A stretch of 20,359 bases of DNA from JBEAOO01 sp041164825 (lineage in GTDB: Bacteria; Pseudomonadota; Gammaproteobacteria; Burkholderiales; Burkholderiaceae_C): NCBI GenBank assembly GCA_041164825.1, contig JBEAOO010000278.1, forward strand, positions 1 through 20,359, in the 5' to 3' direction. The notes beneath the pieces are model-generated. The model had not been told where the DNA came from. It worked only from the letters and a program-made list of their open reading frames with translations, and did no database searches. This document shows, one piece after another, positions 7,396 to 14,229 of the stretch. Positions within the stretch are counted from its first letter, which is position 1, and every line of letters begins with the position of its first letter. Both the position numbers and the translations under genes were made by a program.

Positions 7396-8123
7396 GCCAA
7401 GAACGCTTCCGAGCGGCCAGCGGCATCCCAGCGCTCAAAGCCCGAGCGGCGCAGCTCGCATGCGGGGCAGCCGCCACAGCCATGCCCCCACGCGTGCAGC
7501 TGGCTGCGGTCGCCGAGGTAGCAGGTGTGGGTGCGCTCGATCACGAGCGCCGTCAGCGCCTCGCCGCCCAGGCGCTGCGTGAGCGCCCAGGTTTGTGCCT
7601 TGTCGAGCCACATCAGCGGGGTCTCAATCGTCATGGGCGCGGCCAGACCCAGGCTCAGCGCCACTTGCAGCGCCTTGAGCGTGTTGTCACGGCAATCGGG
7701 GTAGCCCGAAAAATCGGTCTCGCACATGCCGCCCACCAACACGCTGGCGCCGCGCCGGTAGGCCAGCGTGGCCGCAAAGTTGAGGAACAGCAGGTTGCGC
7801 CCCGGCACAAAGGTGTTGGGCAGGCCGTTGGCGTTGAACTCGATCTCGCGCGCTTCGGTCATGGCCGAACTGGAGATTTGTGAGAGCAGGGTCAGGTCGA
7901 GCAGGTGGTCGTTGCCCAGGCGGGCCGACCAGTGCGGGAAGGTGTGGCGCAGCGTGCGCAACACATCGAGGCGGCAATCAAGCTCCACCCGGTGGCGCTG
8001 GCCGTAATCGAAACCCAAGGTTTCAACCCGCGCGTAACGCGACAGCGCCCAAGCCAGGCAGGCGGTGGAGTCTTGGCCACCGGAGAACAACACCAGCGCC
8101 GTGCGCGGATCGAGGGAATTCAT
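7392..8123 (-). CDS. queC: 7-cyano-7-deazaguanine (preQ0) synthase
   Basis: Converts 7-carboxy-7-deazaguanine to preQ0 with ammonia and ATP in queuosine synthesis. The 243-residue protein shows the PP-loop SGGQDST (14-20), the FDYGQRH segment (38-44), PGRN (107-110), the GGMCETDFSGYPDCRD region (131-146) and four zinc-binding cysteines (C201, C216, C219, C222) followed by ELRRSGF. ATG 8123 fits the usual N-terminus immediately before LVLFSGG; the open frame extends further upstream but would run into proA. It starts 16 bp after the proA stop and overlaps the LemA-like gene by 4 bp. The pterin precursor of its pathway comes from FolE, encoded nearby on the opposite strand. Confidence 0.96.
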   Translation of the reverse strand: MNSLDPRTALVLFSGGQDSTACLAWALSRYARVETLGFDYGQRHRVELDCRLDVLRTLRHTFPHWSARLGNDHLLDLTLLSQISSSAMTEAREIEFNANGLPNTFVPGRNLLFLNFAATLAYRRGASVLVGGMCETDFSGYPDCRDNTLKALQVALSLGLAAPMTIETPLMWLDKAQTWALTQRLGGEALTALVIERTHTCYLGDRSQLHAWGHGCGGCPACELRRSGFERWDAAGRSEAFLA

Positions 8124-8139
8124 GTCGGTGTGGGTCGGC

Positions 8140-9420
8140 TCAAACGCGGATCTCGCCCTGCCCCAGCACCACGTACTTGAGCGAGGTGAGACCCTCCAGA
8201 CCCACCGGGCCGCGGGCGTGGAACTTGTCGGTGCTGATGCCGATTTCGGCACCCAGCCCGTACTCGAAGCCATCGGCAAAGCGCGTGCTGGCATTGACCA
8301 TCACGCTGGCCGAATCAACCTCGCGCACAAAGCGCATCGCGTTCGGGTGGCTTTCGGTCAGGATGGCGTCGGTGTGGTGCGAGCCATGCTTGTTGATGTG
8401 GGCGATGGCCTCATCGAGCGAATCCACCAGCTTGACGCTGATGATGGGCGCCAGGTACTCGGTGGCCCAGTCTTCTGCGCTGGCTGGCACCACGCTGGCA
8501 GCCGGCACATCACGCAAGATGGCCGCGGCGCGCGGGCCGCAGCGCATTTCCACGCCCTTGGCGGCAAACACGGCGCCGATCTTCGGCAAAAACGCCGCAG
8601 CGATGTCCACATGCACCAGCAGCGATTCGGTGGCGTTGCAGGGGCTGTATTTTTGCGTCTTGGCGTTCTCCGTCACGCGCACGGCCAACTCGATGTTGGC
8701 GCTGGCGTCCACATAGGTGTGGCAGTTGCCGTCGAGGTGCTTGATGACGGGCACTTTGGCCTCGGCGCTGATGCGCTCGATCAGGCCCTTGCCACCGCGC
8801 GGGATGATCACGTCCACCGCCTCGGGCGACGCGATCAAGTAACCCACCGCGGCGCGGTCGGTGGTCTGGATCAGCTGCACCGCATCGGCCGGCAAGCCGG
8901 CTTCGGTCAGCGCTTGCTGCACCAATTTCCACAGCGCAAGGTTGGAGTGGATGGCCTCGGAGCCGCCACGCAAGATGCAGGCGTTGCCGCTCTTGATGGC
9001 GAGTGAGGCGGCCTCGATGGTGACGTTGGGCCGGCTCTCGTAAATCATGCCGAACACCCCCAGCGGCACGCGCATCTGACCCACCTGGATGCCACTCGGG
9101 CGGCGGCGCAGATGCAGGATCTCGCCGATCGGATCGGGCATGGCGGCGAGCTGCTCGCAGCCTTCGGCCACGGTGTCGAGCACCTTGGCGCCGAGCTTGA
9201 GGCGATCAACCATGGGCTCGGCCAGGCCCGCGGCGCGCGCAGCGGCCAGGTCTTTCTCGTTGGCCGCGTGCAGCGGCGCGGTGTCGCTGCGCAGCAAGCG
9301 CGCCAAGATGCGCAGGGCATCGTCTTTGGCTGCGGTGGGTGCGGCGGCCATCAGCGTGCTGGCGGCGCGGGCCTGAACGCCCAGTTGGGCAACGGTGGCT
9401 TGGAGGTCGGTCGAGGTCAT
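8140..9420 (-). CDS. proA: Gamma-glutamyl phosphate reductase
   Basis: Second enzyme of proline synthesis, reducing gamma-glutamyl phosphate with NADPH to glutamate semialdehyde in the cytoplasm. The 426-residue protein is close to the normal length of about 417. The aldehyde-dehydrogenase-like fold is evident in GVFGMIYESRPNVTIEAASL (121-140), LRGGSEAIHSN (150-160) and IPRGGKGLI (206-214). Catalytic C261 lies in KYSPCNATESLLVH. It sits 45 bp downstream of the AEC permease gene and 16 bp upstream of queC on the same strand. proB is not in this window. Confidence 0.97.
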   Translation of the reverse strand: MTSTDLQATVAQLGVQARAASTLMAAAPTAAKDDALRILARLLRSDTAPLHAANEKDLAAARAAGLAEPMVDRLKLGAKVLDTVAEGCEQLAAMPDPIGEILHLRRRPSGIQVGQMRVPLGVFGMIYESRPNVTIEAASLAIKSGNACILRGGSEAIHSNLALWKLVQQALTEAGLPADAVQLIQTTDRAAVGYLIASPEAVDVIIPRGGKGLIERISAEAKVPVIKHLDGNCHTYVDASANIELAVRVTENAKTQKYSPCNATESLLVHVDIAAAFLPKIGAVFAAKGVEMRCGPRAAAILRDVPAASVVPASAEDWATEYLAPIISVKLVDSLDEAIAHINKHGSHHTDAILTESHPNAMRFVREVDSASVMVNASTRFADGFEYGLGAEIGISTDKFHARGPVGLEGLTSLKYVVLGQGEIRV

Positions 9421-9465
9421 CGGCGGATTTTCGCAGGTTCAATGCAGAAGGGGTATTGGCCGAGC

Positions 9466-10458
9466 TCAGCCCGCCCAATGCAGCAGGGCCAACCACATGG
9501 GCGCCGTGAGGCCAAAGGCAAACGTGCACAGCACCACCGTGGCGCTGGCCTCGGCCTCGTGGGTGCGGTAGCGCTGCGCAAAGATCAGCGCGTTGGAGCC
9601 GGTGGGCAGGGCTGCGGCCATCACCAACACCTGCAGCGGCAGGCCGTCGAGCCCGGCCAAGCGGGCCGCGCCCCACACCAGCACGGGCAGCAGCAGCATC
9701 TTCAGCGCGCCCAGCAGCAGCGCCCCGCGCCAGACGCCCCCCACCCCGTGCTCGGCCAGCGACAGGCCGATGAGAAGCAAACACACCGGCGTCACCGCCA
9801 GCGCCAGCGTGCTCAACACCTGATCGAGCAGCCAAGGCACGGGCAGGCCGAGCAGGTTCCAGCACAGGCCGGCCAACACCGGCAGCACCACGGGGTGGAT
9901 CACCGTGGCCGTGACCATGCGCCACACGGTGCGGCCGAGGTGGCCGTTGCTGAGGCCCTGGGCACGGCGCTCACGGCTGAGGTCCATCTCCACCAGCGCC
10001 GTCACCGGCGTGATGAGCAGCAGCGCGTGCACGCTGACGATGGCCACATGCACCGCCAAGCCCGCTTCGCCAAACAAGGCGGCGGCCACCGGCAGGCCAA
10101 TTTGCACCGAGTTGCCAAAGCCGGCCGACACCGCACGCACCCCGGCGCTGGCCAGCGGCAATGGCTGCCGGCGCGCACGCCTGCGGCTCCAGGCATAGGT
10201 ACCCACCACCATCAACAAAGCCGGCCCAAAAAACAGCACCAGGGTGGACCACGGCAGCGCCCGCACGTCGACCTTGGCCATGCTGCGAAACAGCAGCGCC
10301 GGGATGAACAAGTAGAGCGCCGCATTGGCCATGGGCCGCGACGGCTCGCCCGCATCGCCCGCCACGCCCACCGCCAGCCAGCGCATGCGGCCCGCCACCC
10401 AGCCCACCGCCACCACGGCCATCAGGGCCAACAACTTCAGGAACACCTCAGAACTCAT
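9466..10458 (-). CDS. AEC-family (auxin efflux carrier-like) permease
   Basis: A 330-residue inner-membrane transporter. The N-terminus SSEVFLKLLALMAVVAVGWVAGRMRWL, repeated hydrophobic segments (about ten along the length), the mid-protein FGNSVQIGLPVAAALFGEAGL, and the C-terminal half with ALPTGSNALIFAQRY are typical of the AEC/BASS-like fold. Substrates in this family range over organic and amino acids and cannot be predicted here. ATG 10458 was chosen because hydrophobic sequence begins right after it; an ATG at 10485 would add nine residues. The minus strand carries GATACT (10470-10465), which could be a -10 box placing the start of transcription at the ATG. Divergent from the sugar operon. 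Confidence 0.88.
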   Translation of the reverse strand: MSSEVFLKLLALMAVVAVGWVAGRMRWLAVGVAGDAGEPSRPMANAALYLFIPALLFRSMAKVDVRALPWSTLVLFFGPALLMVVGTYAWSRRRARRQPLPLASAGVRAVSAGFGNSVQIGLPVAAALFGEAGLAVHVAIVSVHALLLITPVTALVEMDLSRERRAQGLSNGHLGRTVWRMVTATVIHPVVLPVLAGLCWNLLGLPVPWLLDQVLSTLALAVTPVCLLLIGLSLAEHGVGGVWRGALLLGALKMLLLPVLVWGAARLAGLDGLPLQVLVMAAALPTGSNALIFAQRYRTHEAEASATVVLCTFAFGLTAPMWLALLHWAG

Positions 10459-10649
10459 GGTCGAAGTATCCCGTGGGCGGCCCATCAAGTCTGGTGGAGA
10501 ACACGCACAGCCCGCGGGTTTGTGCGGTCTCCGGCGCCCGCGTCAGGGCCGTTAAGCAGAGGCTGAGCGCGCCGCGGATGGACCCGCGAAACGCGCAGCA
10601 ACGCCAACACCAGGGCCGCTTTCAGGGTTGTCTCTCCCCGGGTTTTCCA

Positions 10650-10674
10650 TTAATAAATCGCATTGATTTATTAA
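10650..10674. promoter_or_regulatory. Operator: perfect 10-bp inverted repeat upstream of frcB
   Basis: TTAATAAATC (10650-10659) and GATTTATTAA (10665-10674) are exact reverse complements around a 5-bp spacer, an AT-rich island in GC-rich DNA. The arrangement suits a dimeric winged-helix regulator. It overlaps the predicted -35 region of the frcB promoter, and a ROK repressor is encoded at the end of the operon, making that protein the likely ligand. Confidence 0.8.
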
Positions 10675-10691
10675 ACAAGGCCGCCAATAAT
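10663..10691 (+). promoter_or_regulatory. Sigma70-type promoter of the sugar operon
   Basis: TTGATT (10663-10668) as -35 and AATAAT (10686-10691) as -10 are separated by 17 bp, predicting a start near 10698 and a leader of about 59 nt. The -35 lies inside the right half of the inverted repeat, so a bound regulator would block polymerase. This points to repression. Confidence 0.7.
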
Positions 10692-10745
10692 TCGGTCCTC
10701 ACCCCCCGGTGACAAAAACAGCCAGGCCCCTGGCACCACCCCAAC

Positions 10746-10750
10746 GGAGA
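10746..10750 (+). promoter_or_regulatory. frcB ribosome binding site
   Basis: GGAGA ends 6 nt before the ATG at 10757. It decides that start over the in-frame ATG at 10709, which would add 16 non-conserved, Arg/Pro-rich residues in front of the signal peptide. Confidence 0.8.
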
Positions 10751-10756
10751 CGCACG

Positions 10757-11767
10757 ATGACCTTCAAGACCCGCACCCTGACCCAACTGAGCGCTGCTGC
10801 TGCCCTGATCTGCGCTGCTGGCTTTGCCCACGCCGCCACGCCGGTCATCGGCCTGATCACCAAGACCGAAACCAACCCCTTCTTCGTGAAGATGAAGGAA
10901 GGCGCACAAGCCGAAGCCAAGAAGCTCGGCGCCAAGCTGCTGACGGGTGCCGGCAAGGCTGACGGCGACAACGCCGGCCAGATCACCGCGATGGAAAACA
11001 TGATCGCCGCTGGCGCCAAGACCATCCTGATCACCCCGAGCGACTCCAAGGCCATCGTGCCCGCCATCCAGAAGGCCCGCGCCGCTGGCGTGATGGTCAT
11101 CGCCCTGGACAGCCCGGCCGATCCGGCTGACGCCACCGACGCGCTGTTTGCCACCGACAACTTCAAGGCCGGCGTGCTGATTGGCCAATACGCCAAGTCG
11201 GCCCTGGGCGGCAAGAAGGCCGTGATCGCCACGCTCGACCTGTTCCCGGGCCACCCGGTGGGCGCACAGCGTCACAACGGTTTCCTGCAAGGCTTCGGCC
11301 TGGCATCGAACGACGCCAAGAACAACGAACTGGCCAAGCCCGCTGAAGTGGTTTGCATGGCTGACTCGTTCGGCGACCGCGCCAAGGGCCAGACCGGCAT
11401 GGAAAACTGCCTGCAAAAGAACCCCGACATCAACCTGGTCTACACGATCAACGAACCCGCAGCTGCTGGCGCCTACAACGCGCTGAAGGCCGCAGGCAAG
11501 GCCAAGGGCGTGACCATCGTGTCGGTTGACGGCGGCTGCTCGGGCATCAAGGACGTGGGCAAGGGCGTGATCACCGCCACCTCGCAACAGTACCCGCTGA
11601 AGATGGCCTCGATGGGCGTCGCTGCTGGCGTGGAATACGCCAAGACCGGCAAGAAGGTCAGCGGCTATGTCGACACCGGCGTGACCCTGATTGCCGACAA
11701 GGCCATCAAGGGCGTGGACAGCAAGAGCGTGAAGGTCGGTACCGACCTGTGCTGGGGCACCAAGTAA
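10757..11767 (+). CDS. frcB: Periplasmic sugar-binding protein, FrcB-like
   Basis: Substrate-binding component of an ABC sugar importer, 336 residues. A signal peptide (positive MTFKTR, hydrophobic core, cleavage after AHA at 26) directs export. The mature protein starts ATPVIGLITKTETNPFFVKMKEGA, a typical periplasmic-binding-protein type 1 opening. Later blocks ILITPSDSKAIVPAIQKARAAG, VIALDSPADP, FATDNFKAG, INEPAAAGAYNALKAAG and VSVDGGCSGIKDVGKGVI resemble Sinorhizobium FrcB, the fructose/mannose/ribose binder, as I recall it. Lysine codons are nearly all AAG, consistent with high expression. First gene of the operon; a hairpin terminator follows before frcC. Substrate is inferred from family resemblance only. 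Confidence 0.9.
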   Translation: MTFKTRTLTQLSAAAALICAAGFAHAATPVIGLITKTETNPFFVKMKEGAQAEAKKLGAKLLTGAGKADGDNAGQITAMENMIAAGAKTILITPSDSKAIVPAIQKARAAGVMVIALDSPADPADATDALFATDNFKAGVLIGQYAKSALGGKKAVIATLDLFPGHPVGAQRHNGFLQGFGLASNDAKNNELAKPAEVVCMADSFGDRAKGQTGMENCLQKNPDINLVYTINEPAAAGAYNALKAAGKAKGVTIVSVDGGCSGIKDVGKGVITATSQQYPLKMASMGVAAGVEYAKTGKKVSGYVDTGVTLIADKAIKGVDSKSVKVGTDLCWGTK

Positions 11768-11827
11768 GTCAGCGTTTGCAAGAGGGGTCGGGCGCCTCGC
11801 GCACCTGACGCCTCTGCCGCAGCGCTG

Positions 11828-11884
11828 AAGGCGCTCCCTCGCGGCGCGGGCCCCAAGCCCGATGCCGCGGGTGGGCGCCTTTTT
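11828..11884 (+). terminator. Long terminator-like hairpin (attenuator) between frcB and frcC
   Basis: AAGGCGC (11828-11834) pairs with GCGCCTT (11875-11881). The stem continues inward through TCGCGGC (11839-11845)/GCCGCGG (11864-11870), counting one G-T pair, and CGGGC (11847-11851)/GCCCG (11857-11861) to a 5-nt loop. TTTTT (11880-11884) follows at once. Lying inside an operon, it is likely a leaky terminator reducing expression of the permease and ATPase relative to frcB. Confidence 0.75.
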
Positions 11885-11914
11885 CATTCCCCCCACCCCA
11901 CAACGCGTTTCAGT

Positions 11915-11919
11915 GAGGA
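11915..11919 (+). promoter_or_regulatory. frcC ribosome binding site
   Basis: GAGGA lies 5 nt before the GTG at 11925. It supports GTG over the in-frame ATG at 11862, which falls inside the terminator-like hairpin and would add a 21-residue non-conserved leader. Confidence 0.8.
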
Positions 11920-11924
11920 CCACC

Positions 11925-12884
11925 GTGAATTCATTCAAAGAAAAGCTGCCACCGATCAGCCAATTGGGGCCATTCATCGCCCTGGCCATCGCGTGCGTGA
12001 TCTTCGGCATCACCACCGACAATTTTTTCACCAGCGCCAACTTCGCGCTGATCCTGCAGCAGGTCATGGTGGTCGGCGTGATCGCCATCGGCCAAACACT
12101 GATCATCCTCACCGCCGGCATCGACCTCTCGTGCGGCATGGTGATGGCCCTGGGCAGCGTCGTCATGACCAAGGTGGCTGAAGACTTCGGCCTGCCTGCG
12201 CCACTGGCCATTCTGGTGGGCATTGCCGTCACCGCCGCCTTTGGCCTGCTCAACGGCTTGCTCGTCACCCGCATCAAGCTGCCCCCGTTCATCGTGACGC
12301 TGGGCACCTTCAACATCGCTTTTGCCATCACCCAGCTCTACTCGGGTGCTCAAACCATCACCGAAGTGCCCGAGGCCATGACCTGGCTGGGCAACACCTT
12401 CCTGATCGGTAACACCGCCATCTCCTACGGCACCGTGCTGATGGTGCTGTTGTACCTGGGCGTGTGGTTCTGGCTGCGTGACACGGCCTCGGGCCGCCAC
12501 GTCTACGCCGTGGGCAACAACCCCGAAGCCACGCGCCTGGTCGGCATCCCGACCGACCGCGTGCTGCTCGGCGTGTACGTGCTGGCGGGTGTGTTCTACG
12601 GCATCGCCTCGCTGCTGAGCGTGGCCCGCACTGGCGTGGGCGACCCCAACGCCGGCCAAACCGAAAACCTCGACGCCATCACCGCGGTGGTGCTGGGCGG
12701 CACCAGCTTGTTCGGTGGCCGCGGCGTCATCCTGGGCTCGCTGGCCGGCGCCATTGTTGTGGGCGTGCTGCGCAACGGCCTGACGCTGATGGGCGTGTCG
12801 TCCGTCTACCAAGTGCTGATCACCGGCATTCTCGTCATCGTCGCCGTGACCGTGGACCAACTGTCTCGCAAGGGAGCTCGCTGA
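11925..12884 (+). CDS. frcC: ABC sugar transporter permease, FrcC-like
   Basis: Inner-membrane permease of the sugar importer, 319 residues from GTG 11925. It belongs to the RbsC/FrcC-type family: ANFALILQQVMVVGVIAIGQTLIILTAGIDLSCG is the classic N-terminal block, with the TAGIDLS motif conserved. ASGRHVYAVGNNPEATRLVGI is the cytoplasmic loop expected to contact the ATPase, and LDAITAVVLGGTSLFGGRG the C-terminal signature. About eight to ten hydrophobic helices are visible. Its stop is 1 bp before the frcA start. Substrate specificity resides mainly in FrcB, so the sugar is inferred from that protein. Confidence 0.92.
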   Translation: MNSFKEKLPPISQLGPFIALAIACVIFGITTDNFFTSANFALILQQVMVVGVIAIGQTLIILTAGIDLSCGMVMALGSVVMTKVAEDFGLPAPLAILVGIAVTAAFGLLNGLLVTRIKLPPFIVTLGTFNIAFAITQLYSGAQTITEVPEAMTWLGNTFLIGNTAISYGTVLMVLLYLGVWFWLRDTASGRHVYAVGNNPEATRLVGIPTDRVLLGVYVLAGVFYGIASLLSVARTGVGDPNAGQTENLDAITAVVLGGTSLFGGRGVILGSLAGAIVVGVLRNGLTLMGVSSVYQVLITGILVIVAVTVDQLSRKGAR

Positions 12885-12885
12885 A

Positions 12886-13683
12886 ATGGCTTCGAACAAC
12901 CAACAAATCGTCATGCGGGCCAAGGGCCTGGTGAAGCGCTATGGCCAAGTCACGGCGCTCGACGGCGCTGACTTTGAGCTGCGCGCGGGCGAGATCCTGG
13001 CCGTCATCGGCGACAACGGCGCCGGCAAATCGTCGCTGATCAAGTGCCTCTCAGGCGCCACCATCCCTGACGAAGGCACGATCGAACTCGACGGCCAGGC
13101 CATCCACTTCAAGAGCCCGATGGACGCCCGCAAGGTCGGCATCGAATGCGTCTACCAAGACCTGGCCGTGGCCCCTGCGATGACGATTGCCGAAAACCTC
13201 TTCCTCGGCCGCGAACTGCGCCGCGAAGGCTTTGCCGGCAACGTGCTGCGCATGCTCGACAAGAAGAAGATGCTTGAGCAAAGCATCGCCCGCATGAACG
13301 ACCTGAAGGTCGGCATCCGCTCGATGACGCAGGCGGTGGAAACGCTCTCGGGCGGCCAGCGCCAGTGCGTGGCCGTGGCCCGCGCCGCAGCCTTTGCCGA
13401 GCACGTGGTGATCTTGGACGAACCGACCGCCGCACTGGGTGTGAAGGAAGGCAACATGGTGCTGGAGTTGATCCGCCGCGTGCGCGACAAGGGCCTGCCC
13501 GTGATCCTGATCTCGCACAACATGCCGCACGTGTTCGAGATTGCCGACCGCATCCACGTCGCCCGCCTGGGCAAACGTGCCGCCGTGCTGAACCCCAAGA
13601 AGATCAGCATGAGCGACACCGTGGCCGTGATGACCGGCGCCATGCGCGCCGAAGACCTGCCGCCCGAGGCGCTGGCGCACTGA
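12886..13683 (+). CDS. frcA: ABC sugar transporter ATP-binding protein, FrcA-like
   Basis: ATPase that powers import, 265 residues, so a single nucleotide-binding domain unlike the duplicated RbsA/XylG type; this matches FrcA. Walker A GDNGAGKS is at 42-49, the Q-loop Q91 in VYQDLAV, the signature LSGGQ at 154-158, Walker B VVILDE at 174-179 and the switch H211 in SHNM. AGGGAG (12871-12876) upstream is a good ribosome site, and the start follows the frcC stop by 1 bp. The C-terminal tail (about 228-265) is the usual RVARLGKRAA-type extension. FucU follows 32 bp later. Confidence 0.93.
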   Translation: MASNNQQIVMRAKGLVKRYGQVTALDGADFELRAGEILAVIGDNGAGKSSLIKCLSGATIPDEGTIELDGQAIHFKSPMDARKVGIECVYQDLAVAPAMTIAENLFLGRELRREGFAGNVLRMLDKKKMLEQSIARMNDLKVGIRSMTQAVETLSGGQRQCVAVARAAAFAEHVVILDEPTAALGVKEGNMVLELIRRVRDKGLPVILISHNMPHVFEIADRIHVARLGKRAAVLNPKKISMSDTVAVMTGAMRAEDLPPEALAH

Positions 13684-13715
13684 CGCACTCACCGCAGACG
13701 AAAAGACTCCCAACC

Positions 13716-14171
13716 ATGCTCAAAAACATCGACCCGCTGCTGACCCCCGAACTGCTGAAGGTCTTGTGCGAAATGGGCCACGGCGACGAGGTGGTGCTGG
13801 CCGACGCCAACTTCACCGCCGAATCGCTGGGCAAGGGCAAGATCGTGTTGCGCCTGCCCGGCGCCGACATGGCGGCGGCCTGTGCCGCCGTGCTGTCGGT
13901 GTTCCCGCTCGACGAGATGGTGGACCAACCGGTGGCCTACATGCAGGTCAGCGGCACCGCCGAAGGCTACCGCTCGGCCGTGCAGCGCGAGGTGGTGGGC
14001 GCCCTGGTGGCCCGCGGCGACGCGCTGGATGCGCAGTGCGAAGCCATCGAGCGTTTTGCCTTCTATGAACGCGTCAAAAACTGCTACGCCATCGTGCAAA
14101 CTGGCGAGATGCAGGCTTACGGCAATTTCTTGTTCAAAAAGGGCGTGATCGCCCACGCGTTGCGCCCGTGA
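13716..14171 (+). CDS. RbsD/FucU-family sugar mutarotase
   Basis: A 151-residue mutarotase that interconverts sugar anomers after uptake. The N-terminus MLKNIDPLLTPELLKVLCEMGHGDEVVLADANF and the C-terminal FAFYERVKNCYAIVQTGE with YGNFLFKKGVI closely resemble E. coli FucU (140 residues) as I recall it. H22 in MGHGDE and the Tyr of YGN are the expected active-site positions. FucU proteins act on L-fucose and also on ribose, and RbsD relatives act on ribose; which applies here is unclear. It lies between frcA and the ROK regulator, showing that the operon couples uptake to anomer conversion. No sugar kinase or isomerase is present alongside. Confidence 0.9.
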   Translation: MLKNIDPLLTPELLKVLCEMGHGDEVVLADANFTAESLGKGKIVLRLPGADMAAACAAVLSVFPLDEMVDQPVAYMQVSGTAEGYRSAVQREVVGALVARGDALDAQCEAIERFAFYERVKNCYAIVQTGEMQAYGNFLFKKGVIAHALRP

Positions 14172-14229
14172 CCGCGCACGCCGCATCCCCTCTGCAGCGC
14201 GGGCATCGCGACCCCGCACGGAGCCCGGC

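Noticed and set aside
8124..8139. preQ1 riboswitch ahead of queC
   Set aside because: Only 16 bp separate proA and queC, too little for a riboswitch, and none is evident upstream of the cluster.
7392..8294. Longer 300-residue start for queC
   Set aside because: It would overlap the proA 3' end by about 150 bp and add unconserved Ser/Arg-rich residues; ATG 8123 gives the standard N-terminus.
10465..10493. Full promoter and leaderless start for the AEC permease
   Set aside because: GATACT at 10470-10465 is a plausible -10, but the only TTGATG lies 12 bp upstream, too close for a -35; evidence is insufficient.
9112..10566. 484-codon plus-strand frame across proA and the AEC permease
   Set aside because: Gln/His/Arg-rich shadow translation spanning two clear genes on the other strand.
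10622..12331. 569-codon minus-strand frame opposite frcB/frcC
   Set aside because: It is antisense to a signal-peptide-bearing binding protein with conserved motifs, and it crosses the operator and promoter region.
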